A DNA stretch of 64,000 nt from CAVTWS01 sp963738445 (GCA_963738445.1 CAVTWS010000015.1:62001-126000), one strand, 5' to 3'. Shown: positions 1 to 9,254, counted from the stretch's first letter. Made by a program: numbers and translations. The notes: a model not told the origin generated them from the sequence alone.

Positions 1-427
1 GCCCTTCCTGCATGGCTTCCAGCAGGGCGGCCTGGGTCTTCGGTGGTGTGCGGTTGATCTCGTCGGCGAGGAGCAGGCCGGTGAACAGGGGTCCACGCCG
101 GAAGACGAACTCCTGGGTTCGCTGGTTGTAGATGAATGACCCGGTCAGGTCGGCGGGGAGGAGATCTGGCGTGAATTGGGCCCGGGCGAACTGAAGCCCG
201 AGCGCCTGAGCGAACGACCGCGCCGCCAACGTCTTGCCGAGCCCGGGCAGATCCTCGAACAGCACGTGCCCCTTCGCCAAGAGGGCGCTCAGGACCACCG
301 TCAGCTCGGCCCGCTTCCCGACGACCGCTCGCCCGACCTCGTCGAGGACCTCACGGGCCGTGTGCGCCGTCGCCTCGATCGACATGGTGGGCCGGTACGG
401 CGTCGCATCGTTCGGGACGGAGCTCAT
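1..427 (-). CDS. MoxR-family AAA+ ATPase (partial, C-terminus outside window)
   Basis: This is the N-terminal 142 codons of a MoxR AAA+ ATPase, a chaperone-like ATPase usually coded with DUF58 and DUF4129 membrane proteins. The Walker A motif reads LPGLGKT and the Walker B motif LLLADEIN, followed by the family-typical RTPPKTQAALLEAMQEG. The ATG at 427 overlaps the stop of the upstream gene in an ATGA, so the three genes here are translationally coupled. The reading frame runs off the left edge intact. The family assignment is firm; the exact client process cannot be told from this fragment. Confidence 0.93.
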   Translation of the reverse strand, partial: MSSVPNDATPYRPTMSIEATAHTAREVLDEVGRAVVGKRAELTVVLSALLAKGHVLFEDLPGLGKTLAARSFAQALGLQFARAQFTPDLLPADLTGSFIYNQRTQEFVFRRGPLFTGLLLADEINRTPPKTQAALLEAMQEG

Positions 428-888
428 CGGGCCTCGATCTCTCGGAGGATGTCACGCACGTCGCGCTCGGACAGGACCCGGCGGCGCCGGGCCGACGTGA
501 GCTGGTCCAGGGTCCGCCGCAGCTCCGCGGTGCCAGCGGGACCTCGACGCGGCAGGCCTGTGGGGGTGGCTTGTTCCCGCGCGTCGATCAGGTCGATGAG
601 TGTGTCGACGAGCTCAGTGGTCAGGCGCTGGTTCTCCGGGCTCATCAGGCGGCCGAACGCCCGAACCCGCTCGTCGACTCGCACCAGGCGGGTCGACGCG
701 CCCGGCGAGGTTGTCCACCTGACCGGTCGAGTGTCGCGCCAGAGTCCGAATGCCAGGAGGACGACCACCGAAGCGACGGCGATGACACCGCCCAGGGCGA
801 GCACCGCCGGTCGAGCGTCGGTCGCGGCGAGCACCGCCGAGAGCGCGACCCAGGTCACCAACGTGACGGAGGCCCAGCGCGTGGTCAC
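424..888 (-). CDS. Small two-helix membrane protein of MoxR operon
   Basis: A 154-aa protein that I do not recognise as a named family. It has two hydrophobic segments near the N-terminus (about residues 4-22 and 27-50) and a charged C-terminal half predicted to be cytoplasmic and helical. It starts with GTG at 888, overlapping the stop of the DUF4129 gene (GTGA), and its own stop overlaps the MoxR start (ATGA). Its place between DUF4129 and MoxR suggests a membrane partner of the MoxR complex; this is inferred only from position. Confidence 0.7.
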   Translation of the reverse strand: MTTRWASVTLVTWVALSAVLAATDARPAVLALGGVIAVASVVVLLAFGLWRDTRPVRWTTSPGASTRLVRVDERVRAFGRLMSPENQRLTTELVDTLIDLIDAREQATPTGLPRRGPAGTAELRRTLDQLTSARRRRVLSERDVRDILREIEAR

Positions 889-1568
889 GTCGCCATCCGG
901 CCCGAACGTTCGAGCGAGCCCACGACCTGTTCGAGGGCGGCCGCCGCTCGATCCCGCGGTGACTCGTCGAGATCATGACGCGAGAACCGGGCCTCGCGAT
1001 AGAGCGCCGCCAGTTCCCGCACCGGACCGGGATCGACCGAGAACTGCGCGACGACACGCTCGCTGTATTCGGCCGACGTCTCGGACGGATCCCGCGGCAG
1101 GCCCGCCACGGCTGCGTCTCGTTCGACCTGCATCCAGCAGGCGACGATCGCGTTGCGGGCGTTGCCAGACGCCAGCGTGGCCCGTGCCGCGTGGGCGTCG
1201 ACGGTGAGCCCGGTCTCGCTCTCCGCCACCAGAGGCAGTGGACGCCGGCGGCCCCATCGCCCGGGCCTGACCCGACGTTCTGTCGGTTCGTGTCGGGGGG
1301 CGCTGGGTCGCACCCACAACGCGAGCAGCACCCCCGCCACCACGACGGCCACGGCGATCGGGTCACCCCACGAGCGCCCGCTCACCGGCTCGCGCGATTG
1401 GGGAGCCGAGCCGGGGTCGGTCTCCGACGACCCCCCAACGACCTCGGTGGACTCGTCACCGGCCGGTGGGGTGACCCACAGCGAGCGTTGACCGGAGGTG
1501 GCGGCGAGGCTCAGCACCACCATGACGCCCACGACGCCGAGACAGGCCTGAACCGAGCGTCGCCCCAT
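885..1568 (-). CDS. DUF4129 domain membrane protein
   Basis: A 227-aa protein starting at the ATG at 1568, preferred over an upstream in-frame start because the protein then opens with a hydrophobic signal-anchor. A second transmembrane segment lies around residues 70-87. The C-terminal half matches the DUF4129 pattern, with an AIVACWMQVERDAA helix and a later ETSAEYSERV segment. DUF4129 proteins accompany MoxR ATPases and transglutaminase-like proteins in actinobacteria, which fits the two coupled genes downstream. It is the first gene of this operon inside the window and is divergent from the thiolase-like gene. Confidence 0.8.
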   Translation of the reverse strand: MGRRSVQACLGVVGVMVVLSLAATSGQRSLWVTPPAGDESTEVVGGSSETDPGSAPQSREPVSGRSWGDPIAVAVVVAGVLLALWVRPSAPRHEPTERRVRPGRWGRRRPLPLVAESETGLTVDAHAARATLASGNARNAIVACWMQVERDAAVAGLPRDPSETSAEYSERVVAQFSVDPGPVRELAALYREARFSRHDLDESPRDRAAAALEQVVGSLERSGRMAT

Positions 1569-1664
1569 GCCGCGACGATACTCAACCCCGCCCGAGCGGG
1601 CCGCTGACCTCGCGACCCGGTCGGGGTTTGGCGGCCGCCCGCGAGCATGGCATGGTGCCGCCTC

Positions 1665-3197
1665 ATGACGCACGTGGCGAGACCGGTCATCGTCGGCGCC
1701 GCCCAGGTGGCGAACAAGGACGAGAACCGGGTGGTGCATCCCGTCGATCTCCTCGAGGAGGCCACCCGCCAGGCGATCGCCGATGCGGGTGCCGACCTCC
1801 TGCCCCATGTCGGGCTGGTGCTGTCGTGTCCCCTGTCGGTGTTCTCCGCCGACGAGGGCGGGTTGCTACTGGCCGAGCGCATGAGCCTCTCCCCCCGGAG
1901 CACGGTTCAGTCCGCCTACAGCGGTGCGGGGCCCTACAAGCTGCTCGCCCACGCCTGCCGGGCGATCGCCGCCGGAGATACGGAGGCCGCGCTCGTCGTC
2001 GGCGGCATCGCCGACTTCTCGGTCCGCAACGCGTGGCGGCTCGGCCGACCCGATCCGGCGCCGCCGACCTCCCTCTGGTCCCAAGGCTCGCAGGGCGCCG
2101 GCCGGGACGGCGGTGTGGAGCCCGAGCGGAACGAGCGGTTCCGGGCGATGATGACCTCGGCCGAGAGCAGCGCCGGGGTGGCAGGGCCGGTCTCGATCTT
2201 CGCCCTGATCGAGAGTGCCATGGCCACGGCGACGGGCCGGACGCCGGACGAGCACCGTGTCCGGCTCGGGCACCTTCTGGCCCGCTTCACCGAGGTGGCG
2301 GCCTCCCGGCCCGAAGTGGCGTGGTTCCCCACCGTCCGGGCGGCCGGGGAGATCGCGACGCCGGGCCCCGGCAACCGATTCGTGTCCGAGCCGTACACGA
2401 AACTGATGTGCTCGTTCCCGACCATCGACCTCGCCGCCGCCGTCATCGTCACGTCCGAAGCGCTGGCCGATCGGCTGCGGGTGTCGTCCCGTCGGGTCCA
2501 TCCGTGGGGGATCGTGGCCGCGCCGGAGCCGGGACCACCGTCCACCTGGCCCGAGATGCACCGCTCCCGGGCCCTCGGACTGATCGTGGAGCAACTGCTC
2601 GCCTCGACGCGAGTCAACGGTTCGGAGATCGCCCGGTTCGACTTGTACTCGTGTTTCCCGTCGGCGGTGCAGCTGGGGGCGGCGGCCTTCGGCCTCGACC
2701 CGTTCACCGACCCGCGGCCGCTGACCCTCACCGGCGGGTTGCCGTACTTCGGGGGGCCAGGGGCGTCGTACTCGGTGCACGGGATCGTGAGCACGGTCGA
2801 GGCGGTTCGGGCCGACCCGGGGTCCATTGGCGCCTTCGTCGGCGTGGGTGGGGCGGCGACCGATTTCGCCGCCGGGCTGCTGTCGGTCGAGCACCCTCGT
2901 CGGCCGGCGGAATGGATCGAGGTCGCGGCCATCACCGAGCGCCTGGCCCCGAGCTCGGTGCCGTCCTCCACGGCGGGGCACGGCGTGGCGGTGGTGGAGG
3001 CGATGACGGTGTTCCACGCGAGCGGGGTCGGCCCGGTGGCCGCACCGGTGATCGCCCGGCTTCCCGACGGCACGCGGGTCGGCGCCCGGGCGGGCGACCC
3101 GGGTGTACCGGCCGATCTGAGCGGTACCTCGCTCGTCGGTCACGAGGTCGAGGTGCGGGCGGACGGCCTCGGCGGCGTGTCATACCTGCCGAGGTGA
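1665..3197 (+). CDS. SCP2-type thiolase-like protein
   Basis: A 510-aa thiolase-fold protein. The start MTHVARPVIVGAAQ at 1665 aligns with the usual thiolase N-terminus; an ATG 18 bases upstream is less likely. Recognisable segments are DLYSCFPSAVQ in the middle and GGLPYFGGPGASYS toward the C-terminus, plus an extra C-terminal beta domain as in thiolase-like proteins of actinobacteria. The nucleophilic cysteine loop reads VQSAYSGAGP, so the catalytic cysteine is absent, and the usual HEAF-type motif is replaced. It may therefore bind acyl-CoA or act as a partner rather than as a classical thiolase. It is followed 35 bases later by a flavin monooxygenase. Confidence 0.85.
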   Translation: MTHVARPVIVGAAQVANKDENRVVHPVDLLEEATRQAIADAGADLLPHVGLVLSCPLSVFSADEGGLLLAERMSLSPRSTVQSAYSGAGPYKLLAHACRAIAAGDTEAALVVGGIADFSVRNAWRLGRPDPAPPTSLWSQGSQGAGRDGGVEPERNERFRAMMTSAESSAGVAGPVSIFALIESAMATATGRTPDEHRVRLGHLLARFTEVAASRPEVAWFPTVRAAGEIATPGPGNRFVSEPYTKLMCSFPTIDLAAAVIVTSEALADRLRVSSRRVHPWGIVAAPEPGPPSTWPEMHRSRALGLIVEQLLASTRVNGSEIARFDLYSCFPSAVQLGAAAFGLDPFTDPRPLTLTGGLPYFGGPGASYSVHGIVSTVEAVRADPGSIGAFVGVGGAATDFAAGLLSVEHPRRPAEWIEVAAITERLAPSSVPSSTAGHGVAVVEAMTVFHASGVGPVAAPVIARLPDGTRVGARAGDPGVPADLSGTSLVGHEVEVRADGLGGVSYLPR

Positions 3198-3232
3198 GGG
3201 TCGGTTCCGACCGTCGTGGTACGAATGCCGCC

Positions 3233-4231
3233 ATGAAGCGCAACGCCGTCCCCCTGTCGATCCTCGACCTGGCGATCGTCGGCCCCGGCCAGACTCCGGC
3301 CGACGCGCTCGCCAACAGCGTGGCGCTCGCCCAGCGGGCCGAGGCCTGCGGGTATCGCCGGGTCTGGTACGCCGAGCATCACAACATGGACATGATCGCC
3401 TCGTCGGCGCCGGCCGTCCTGATCGCCCACATCGCCAATCACACCTCGACCATCCGACTCGGGGCCGGCGGCGTGATGTTGCCGAACCACTCGCCCCTGA
3501 CCATCGCCGAGCAGTACGGAACCCTCGCCACCCTGCATCCCGGCCGGATCGACCTCGGGCTGGGCCGCGCCCCGGGCAGTGACCAGGCGGCCATGCGGGC
3601 CATGCGCCGCGACGACCAGTCCTCGGACCGGTTCCCCCAGGACGTGCTGGAGGTCCAGGGCTACCTGGGCGGAGCCAGCCGGGTCCCCGCGGTCACCGCC
3701 ACTCCCGGCGCCGGGACGAACGTGCCCCTCTACATCCTCGGATCGTCGCTGTTCGGTGCGCGTCTCGCCGCTCAGCTCGGCTTGCCGTTCGCGTTCGCGT
3801 CCCACTTCGCTCCGGGCGCGCTGGAGCAGGCAATGTCGATCTACCGCGCCGAGTTCCGGCCGGGAGAGCAACTCGTCGAGCCGTACGCGCTGGCGGCGCT
3901 CAATGCGCTGGTCGCCGACACCGATGAGGAGGCCACCGAGCAGTTCCGGATCGCCTTGCGGGCCCGGGTGGGCCGGTTCCTGAACGTCGGCGACCTGTCC
4001 GACGACCAGATGGACCAGGTGGTCGCGAGTCCCCAGGGTCGGCAGATCGCTCAGATGATGCAGTACTCGGCTGTCGGGTCGCCCACCACGGCGGCCGCGT
4101 ACATCGAGGCCTTCGCGGAGTACGCGTCGGCCGACGAGCTCATCGTGGCGCACGCCTCGCCCACGGTCGAGCAACGGCTCCGCTCGGTCGAGCTGCTGGC
4201 CGACGTCATGGGCCAGACCGCTCCGACCTGA
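3233..4231 (+). CDS. LLM-class flavin-dependent oxidoreductase (luciferase-like)
   Basis: A 332-aa luciferase-like TIM-barrel protein. It shows the characteristic YAEHHNM segment near residue 45, the GAGGVMLPNHSPL segment and the GRIDLGLGRAPG flavin-site segment. Such enzymes use reduced FMN or F420 to oxidise varied substrates; the substrate is unknown. The ATG at 3233 is chosen because it begins the conserved first strand; the open frame extends far upstream inside the preceding gene, where it is meaningless. It probably forms one transcript with the thiolase-like gene. The stop codon sits inside a hairpin shared with the convergent hydrolase gene. Confidence 0.9.
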   Translation: MKRNAVPLSILDLAIVGPGQTPADALANSVALAQRAEACGYRRVWYAEHHNMDMIASSAPAVLIAHIANHTSTIRLGAGGVMLPNHSPLTIAEQYGTLATLHPGRIDLGLGRAPGSDQAAMRAMRRDDQSSDRFPQDVLEVQGYLGGASRVPAVTATPGAGTNVPLYILGSSLFGARLAAQLGLPFAFASHFAPGALEQAMSIYRAEFRPGEQLVEPYALAALNALVADTDEEATEQFRIALRARVGRFLNVGDLSDDQMDQVVASPQGRQIAQMMQYSAVGSPTTAAAYIEAFAEYASADELIVAHASPTVEQRLRSVELLADVMGQTAPT

Positions 4232-4278
4232 AATTCGGTGGAATCCCCGCCGCGACAGAGGGGAACTCACCAAATTTC
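4230..4278. terminator. Bidirectional terminator hairpin between convergent genes
   Basis: A 19-nt arm (4230-4248) and a 19-nt arm (4260-4278) are near-perfect inverted repeats, with 17 of 19 positions pairing around an 11-nt loop. The arms start and end with AAATT/AATTT, giving a U-rich end in both directions. The hairpin overlaps the stop codons of both convergent genes. A shared bidirectional terminator is the natural reading. Confidence 0.7.
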
Positions 4279-5166
4279 GGGTGGGGCGGGCTCGTCGAAG
4301 AAGTCGACCAGCACGGGTGCCGCCTTCACCCACGGATCGAAGATGCTGCCCGTCCCGGCGTCGCTGGCCTTCGAGGCGCGCTCCCAGGCGTCCTCGGGCC
4401 ACGGCGGTTCGATGAGGCGCGAGCCCCTGATCAAGCTATGCACCTCCATCGACGTGCGGGGTGGGTGGTCGAAGTCCTTGGCGCCGCCCCTGATGACGAG
4501 GGTCGGCACGTCGATGGTGTCGAACTCCCAGTCCGGCACTCCGGGGATCGCCTCGTTCGGCTTGGGGACGAACGCGTCGAGCCACCGGTTCATGACCCGC
4601 TCGAACTCGTCGGCGCCCATCGAGATCAGACGATCGCGGTTCCGCGGGTTCGACTCGACCATCTCCTTGAAGCTGCCGGCGGGGCCGGAGAGCTCGAGGA
4701 TGCCCTCGATCCCGTTGCTGCGAACGGTGCGGAGCTCGTTGAGGATGTACACCCCGGCCAGGCTCATGGTGCTGTACGTGCCGCCGACGATCGACCACAC
4801 GGCCAGCTTCCTCACCATCTCGGGCCACATGATCGTGAAGATGATCGAGTCGCGTGCGCCACCGGAGCCGCCGGCCACGAACAACTTCTCCACGCCGAGC
4901 TGCTGGAGCATCATCCCCAGGATCTCCGCCCGCATGTGCGACTCGGAGCGACCGAACAGTTGCACGTCGGATCGCCCGCAGTTCGGGCGATCCCACAGCA
5001 GCACCCGCTTGCCGCCGTCGGCCAGGGCCTGGGCGAGCTCGTGGACTCCGGGGAAGTCCTTGCTGAAGCGACCGCCCGGGGTCAGCACCACCGGGTCGCC
5101 ATCGTCGGGCCCGACCCATTCGTAGACGACGATGCCGCCCTTGACTTCGATCTCTCGCTCGGTCAT
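4267..5166 (-). CDS. Alpha/beta hydrolase
   Basis: A 299-aa alpha/beta-hydrolase. It has the oxyanion-strand segment VLTPGGRFSKDFPG, the nucleophile elbow GGSGGARD (G-x-S-x-G) and an aspartate-containing strand VIRGGAKDFDHP. The usual catalytic histidine near the C-terminus is not obvious: the expected position reads IEPPWPEDAW. The start MTEREIEV at 5166 is preferred to an upstream ATG. It is followed by an enoyl-CoA hydratase upstream in transcription order, consistent with a shared catabolic unit. The substrate is unknown. Confidence 0.85.
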   Translation of the reverse strand: MTEREIEVKGGIVVYEWVGPDDGDPVVLTPGGRFSKDFPGVHELAQALADGGKRVLLWDRPNCGRSDVQLFGRSESHMRAEILGMMLQQLGVEKLFVAGGSGGARDSIIFTIMWPEMVRKLAVWSIVGGTYSTMSLAGVYILNELRTVRSNGIEGILELSGPAGSFKEMVESNPRNRDRLISMGADEFERVMNRWLDAFVPKPNEAIPGVPDWEFDTIDVPTLVIRGGAKDFDHPPRTSMEVHSLIRGSRLIEPPWPEDAWERASKASDAGTGSIFDPWVKAAPVLVDFFDEPAPPEIW

Positions 5167-5208
5167 CACGTCTCCCAACAGCAGCGGTAGGCGCATGATG
5201 TCACGCCG

Positions 5209-6021
5209 TCAGGTGCCGGTGAACCGAGGGGGCCGCTTCTCGACGAACGCCTTCATGCCCTCCTGGGCGTCGGCGCTGCGCGTGACCATCGCGGCATAGC
5301 GGCCCTCGATCGGCCGCGCCTCGGTCTCGGGAAGCCAGCCGGTCTCGATGGCCGACGCCTTGCTCGCGGCCACCGACAGGGGACCGTTCGCGGCGAGGAC
5401 CTCGGCGATCTCGAGACCTTTCGCCAGACCCTCGCCCGTCGGTACGACGTGCGTGACGAGTCCCCATCGGAGGGCCTCCTCGGCGTCGAGGATGCGGCCG
5501 GTGAGGAGCATCTCCATGGCGACGGCATAGGGGATCTGGCGTTTGAGCCGAATGGTGGAGCCGGCACCGGCGATCAACCCCCGCCTCGCCTCGGGAACAC
5601 CGAACCGGGCCTGCTCCTCGGCGATGCGGATGTCGGTCTGCTGGAGCATCTCGCACCCACCGCCCATGCAGTCACCGTTGACGACGGCGATGATGGGCGT
5701 GCGCAGCCAACTGGTGAGCAGCAGGCCCCGGCCGACGATCGACATGTCCTCCATCGCCCGGAGCTCGTGCTCGGTCGGTGCGGCCGATCGGTTGCCGGTC
5801 ATCCAGCCGGCGTCGAGGTCTCCGCCGACGCAGTACGCGCCGTCGGCACCGGTGAGGATCACCGAGCGGATGGTGATGTCGGCGTCGATCGCATCCCAGG
5901 CGTCGGCGAACCGCACGAGCATGTCGAGCGATAGCGCGTTGCGCCGTTCGGGTCGATGCATCGTGAGCACGACGGTGTGGTCTCGGCGCTCGAATCGCAG
6001 GCTCGGTTCAACGGTGGTCAT
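5209..6021 (-). CDS. Enoyl-CoA hydratase/isomerase (crotonase) family protein
   Basis: A 270-aa crotonase-fold enzyme acting on acyl-CoA thioesters. Both catalytic glutamate positions of classical enoyl-CoA hydratases are filled: one in FGVPEARRGLIAGAG and one in AMEMLLTGRI. The CoA-binding and oxyanion segments RNALSLDM and NGDCMGGGCEM are also present. The start is the ATG at 6021; the open frame extends about 1.4 kb further upstream but only as antisense of the carotenoid oxygenase. It is divergent from that gene across a 69-bp spacer and lies upstream of the alpha/beta hydrolase on the same strand. Confidence 0.92.
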   Translation of the reverse strand: MTTVEPSLRFERRDHTVVLTMHRPERRNALSLDMLVRFADAWDAIDADITIRSVILTGADGAYCVGGDLDAGWMTGNRSAAPTEHELRAMEDMSIVGRGLLLTSWLRTPIIAVVNGDCMGGGCEMLQQTDIRIAEEQARFGVPEARRGLIAGAGSTIRLKRQIPYAVAMEMLLTGRILDAEEALRWGLVTHVVPTGEGLAKGLEIAEVLAANGPLSVAASKASAIETGWLPETEARPIEGRYAAMVTRSADAQEGMKAFVEKRPPRFTGT

Positions 6022-6090
6022 CGACGATCCCTTCGTGGTTGGGCACGGTAGCGCTGGCGCCGGTGGCCCAGGGGGACGGATCATGGTGGT

Positions 6091-7458
6091 ATGACCACAC
6101 CTGATGCTGAACTGCGATCGACCGAGCTCTCCCCCTGGGTCCAGGGAGCGCACGCGCCGGTCCGCGACGAGGTGACCGTCACCGAGTTGGCGGTCACCGG
6201 CCGGATACCAGTCGAGCTCGACGGCCGCCTGCTCCGCAATGGCCCGAACCCGATAGGTCCGGTCGATCCGGTGCGGCACCACTGGTTCACCGGCGCCGGC
6301 ATGGTGCACGGTGTGCGGCTCCGTGACGGCACCGCCGAGTGGTACCGGAACCGGTGGGTGCGCACCCCCGATGTCACCAGCGTCCTCGGTGGCCCGACAT
6401 GTCCGTCGCCGTTCGGCGACGATGTCCGACTGTTCGCGGCGAACACGAACGTGATCGGGCTCAACGGGCGGACCTACGCCCTGGTGGAAGCGGGGTCCCC
6501 GCCCGTCGAGCTCACCGACGAGCTCGAGACCGTGGGTGCCAGCGATTTCGGTGGGACCCGCGGCCATCCGTACACCGCCCACCCGAAGGTCGACCCGGCC
6601 ACCGGGCAGCTGCATTCGGTCAGCTACTTCTGGGGTTGGGGCGACCAGGTGCGCTACGAGGTCGTCGGGACCGACGGTCGGGTGTGCCATCGCGCCGACA
6701 TCCCGACCGGCGGGCCGGTCATGGTGCATGACGTGGCGATCACCGAGACGCGGGTCGTGGTCTTCGATCTGCCCGTCCTGTTCGACCTCGACGCCGCCAT
6801 GTCGGGAGCGCAGTTGCCCTACCGGTGGTCCCCGTCCTACCAGGCCCGCCTCGGCATCTTGCCGCTCGCCGGTACCGCCGATCAGGTGCGATGGGTGGAC
6901 ATCGAATCCTGCTGGGTGTTCCACGCGCTCAACGCTTTCGACCGGGGCGAGCAGATCGTGCTCGACGTCGTTCGCTACGACACCGTGTTCGACGTCGACA
7001 CAACCGGCCCGGCCGACGGCCCACCCCGTCTCGAACGCTGGGTGATCGATCCGGCCGCTGGCACGGTGGCGACGGAGGTGATCGACGACGCCACGCAGGA
7101 GTTCCCCCGGGTCGACGAACGGCTCGTCGGGCGCCAGCACCGCTACGGCTACACGGCCGAGATCGGGGTGCGCTTCTCGCCGGGCGGGGCCCGTCGTCAC
7201 GACATGACGACCGGCCGAACGGAGCAGCACGACTTCGGTCCCGGGCGGGTCACGGGTGAGCTGGTCTTCGTGCCCCGCCAGGCCGGCGCGGCGGAGGACG
7301 ACGGTTGGCTGCTGTCGATCGTCCACGACGCCGCCACCGATCGCTCCGACGTCGTCATCCTCGACGCATCGGACTTCGCCGGCGACCCGGTGGCCACGAT
7401 CCACCTACCCGTGCGGGTTCCCGCCGGGTTCCACGGCAACTGGGTGCCGACACGTTGA
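6091..7458 (+). CDS. Carotenoid oxygenase family protein
   Basis: A 455-aa seven-bladed propeller enzyme of the carotenoid cleavage dioxygenase/RPE65 family, which cleave double bonds of carotenoids, stilbenes or lignin-derived compounds using non-heme iron. The four iron-ligand histidines are visible at H164 (AHPKVD), H213 (MVHDVAIT), H278 (VFHALNAF) and H448 (FHGNWV), so the enzyme looks active. The N-terminal LRNGPNPIGP segment is also typical. There is no signal peptide, so it is cytoplasmic. The particular substrate cannot be deduced. Confidence 0.93.
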   Translation: MTTPDAELRSTELSPWVQGAHAPVRDEVTVTELAVTGRIPVELDGRLLRNGPNPIGPVDPVRHHWFTGAGMVHGVRLRDGTAEWYRNRWVRTPDVTSVLGGPTCPSPFGDDVRLFAANTNVIGLNGRTYALVEAGSPPVELTDELETVGASDFGGTRGHPYTAHPKVDPATGQLHSVSYFWGWGDQVRYEVVGTDGRVCHRADIPTGGPVMVHDVAITETRVVVFDLPVLFDLDAAMSGAQLPYRWSPSYQARLGILPLAGTADQVRWVDIESCWVFHALNAFDRGEQIVLDVVRYDTVFDVDTTGPADGPPRLERWVIDPAAGTVATEVIDDATQEFPRVDERLVGRQHRYGYTAEIGVRFSPGGARRHDMTTGRTEQHDFGPGRVTGELVFVPRQAGAAEDDGWLLSIVHDAATDRSDVVILDASDFAGDPVATIHLPVRVPAGFHGNWVPTR

Positions 7459-7511
7459 AGCAGGTGGCGGAGCCGTTGGCGGCGAGCGGGTAGCTCGGAT
7501 TCTGGGCTAGG

Positions 7512-7811
7512 TTGCGATTCTCCGGAAGGCCTTCGGGGACAGGTCCTCAACTCCTGCCCCGCGCCCCCAGCACGAACGCCGCGTTCTATCGCGTGTATCA
7601 CAGCAAGGGTCCCGGCCAGTGGTGGCAGCTGGCGATCGTGGATGACTCGACACTCGGGTTCCTGAACCCGGGCAAGGTGGGCATCGTCGACGCAGCGGAC
7701 TATTGGCCGTGGCCGACCATCGGCTCCTCGTCGCACTGCTACACGGTCACCATCGTGTCGCGAACCGGCCTCGAAGGCCCGATGTCAGCCGAGGTCTGTC
7801 ACGGGCCCTGA
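7512..7811 (+). pseudogene. Remnant of a fibronectin-III-like extracellular protein
   Basis: The 385-bp gap between the carotenoid oxygenase and the amidohydrolase holds a 99-codon frame whose last 75 residues look like a beta-sandwich domain (AFYRVYHSKG ... SHCYTVTIVSR ... GPMSAEVC), as in fibronectin type III repeats of secreted proteins. There is no signal peptide, no convincing start and no ribosome binding site, and the residues before the domain look random. It is most likely the 3' end of a larger deleted gene. The fold assignment is by eye. Confidence 0.4.
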
Positions 7812-7843
7812 CGCGGTCGAACTCAACGTCCCCCGATCGTGAA

Positions 7844-9085
7844 TCAGGCGACCGCCGGTTCGAGCCCGAGCAGGCGGCCGAGCGTGCCACCTACCATGGC
7901 GGCCTTCTCGGGCGCCGGCACCCCGGCGAACTGGGTGGCGAGGATCTCGCGGCTACCGCGGAACGTGCCCTCGGCATGGGGGTAGTCGTTGCCCCACACG
8001 ATGGTGGAGAGGCCGGTGACATGGCGGCAGGCCACGGCGACGGGGTCGTCCTGGAACGAGACGTGGAACTGGCGTTGCACGTACTCGCTCGGCGTGAGCG
8101 GGTACGGCCATTTCTCGTTGAGTCGGAACAGCTGCGCCATGCTCGGTTGGTCGGTGGCCTCGCGTTCGGGGTCCCAGTAGCCGAGCCACCAGTCGGCATC
8201 CTGGCCGATCCCGGTCACCCAGCACTTGTCCATGGAGCCGACGAGCGACCCCAGCCAATGGGCGTTGAACTCGATCAGGGCGAAGTGGAGATCGGGATAA
8301 CGTTCGGGCACCCCGCCACCGATCAGCTCACACATGACCTGTTGGGGCACCATCGTGCTGTAGATGCACTGGGTGATCATCCGTTTCGACGCCGATCGCT
8401 CGGTCATCGGCTGATTGACCTGTGCCGCCGACTCCATGACGACCTTGAGCGTGGTGGACTCCGGGTCGTTGACCTTCACCCCGCCGGTCTGGGTGTGGAT
8501 GAACACGTGGACGCCGTTGGCCTGCGCCGCGGCCCACACGGGGTCGTAGTGCCGCGAGTAGTACGGTTTCGGAGGGGTCGACGGCAGCAGGATGGCCCGG
8601 AACCCCGAGGCGGCGACCCGCTCGATCTCGGCGACCGCATCGTCGATGTCGGTGAGCGGGACCGGCGCGGTGGGCACGATGCGCGAGAAGTACGGCGAGA
8701 ACCGTTCGACGATGTAGTCGTTGTAGACGCGGGCGTGCGCCATCGACAGTTCGTGATCGTCGGAGTAGAGGCCGAACAGCGAGAGGTTCGGATGCATGAT
8801 CTGGGCGTCGACCCCGTCGAGCGCCATGTCCTCGAGGATGAGCTCCGGGTCGCCCTCGGGCATGCGCCCACGCGTCTGGCGATACCGGGAGATCGTCCAA
8901 CCCTCGAACCCCGGTGTGTGCAGCCGCCGGAAGATCCGCGCGCCCCCCTCGACGAGGGGCTCGATCTCGAAGTCCTCCTCCCAGACCGCGCGGTCGCGGA
9001 GGTGCTTGGGCATTCGAGTGGTGAACAGGTCCGTCGGTTCGAGGACATGCCCGTCGGCGGAGACCACGAAGTCCATCTGCGTCAT
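7844..9085 (-). CDS. Amidohydrolase-2 family protein
   Basis: A 413-aa metal-dependent TIM-barrel hydrolase/decarboxylase of the amidohydrolase-2 (ACMSD-like) family. The metal-site motifs are SADGHVLEP at the N-terminus, a histidine in VFIHTQTGG and the late aspartate in WGNDYPHAEGTF. The ATG at 9085 opens the conserved first strand; the open frame extends further upstream without conservation. It is divergent from a dienelactone hydrolase, with a palindromic operator-like site between them. It is one of four family members in this window. The substrate is unknown. Confidence 0.9.
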   Translation of the reverse strand: MTQMDFVVSADGHVLEPTDLFTTRMPKHLRDRAVWEEDFEIEPLVEGGARIFRRLHTPGFEGWTISRYRQTRGRMPEGDPELILEDMALDGVDAQIMHPNLSLFGLYSDDHELSMAHARVYNDYIVERFSPYFSRIVPTAPVPLTDIDDAVAEIERVAASGFRAILLPSTPPKPYYSRHYDPVWAAAQANGVHVFIHTQTGGVKVNDPESTTLKVVMESAAQVNQPMTERSASKRMITQCIYSTMVPQQVMCELIGGGVPERYPDLHFALIEFNAHWLGSLVGSMDKCWVTGIGQDADWWLGYWDPEREATDQPSMAQLFRLNEKWPYPLTPSEYVQRQFHVSFQDDPVAVACRHVTGLSTIVWGNDYPHAEGTFRGSREILATQFAGVPAPEKAAMVGGTLGRLLGLEPAVA

Positions 9086-9155
9086 CGTTCTGCTCCCTGC
9101 ACCCATTTCCGGCATCGGTGCGTGGCGAACGTCCGCGCACCGACGCGAGGTTAGA

Positions 9156-9174
9156 CCAATCGGTACAAGATTGG
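9156..9174. promoter_or_regulatory. Palindromic operator-like site in divergent promoter
   Basis: The sequence CCAATC-N7-GATTGG is a perfect 6-bp inverted repeat in the 169-bp spacer between the divergent amidohydrolase and dienelactone hydrolase genes. Its size and place suit a TetR-type repressor dimer. No regulator gene is adjacent, so the binder is unknown. Confidence 0.4.
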
Positions 9175-9254
9175 GGAGGGGACGAGCCCGGCGTCGTCGA
9201 TACTGACAACATGGTCGGCGACGAGTAGCGGGACAACCATCCAGGAGGTGCTCG

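Noticed and set aside
6022..7404. Minus-strand extension of the enoyl-CoA hydratase frame
   Set aside because: It is antisense to the carotenoid oxygenase with four intact iron histidines; the crotonase domain begins at 6021.
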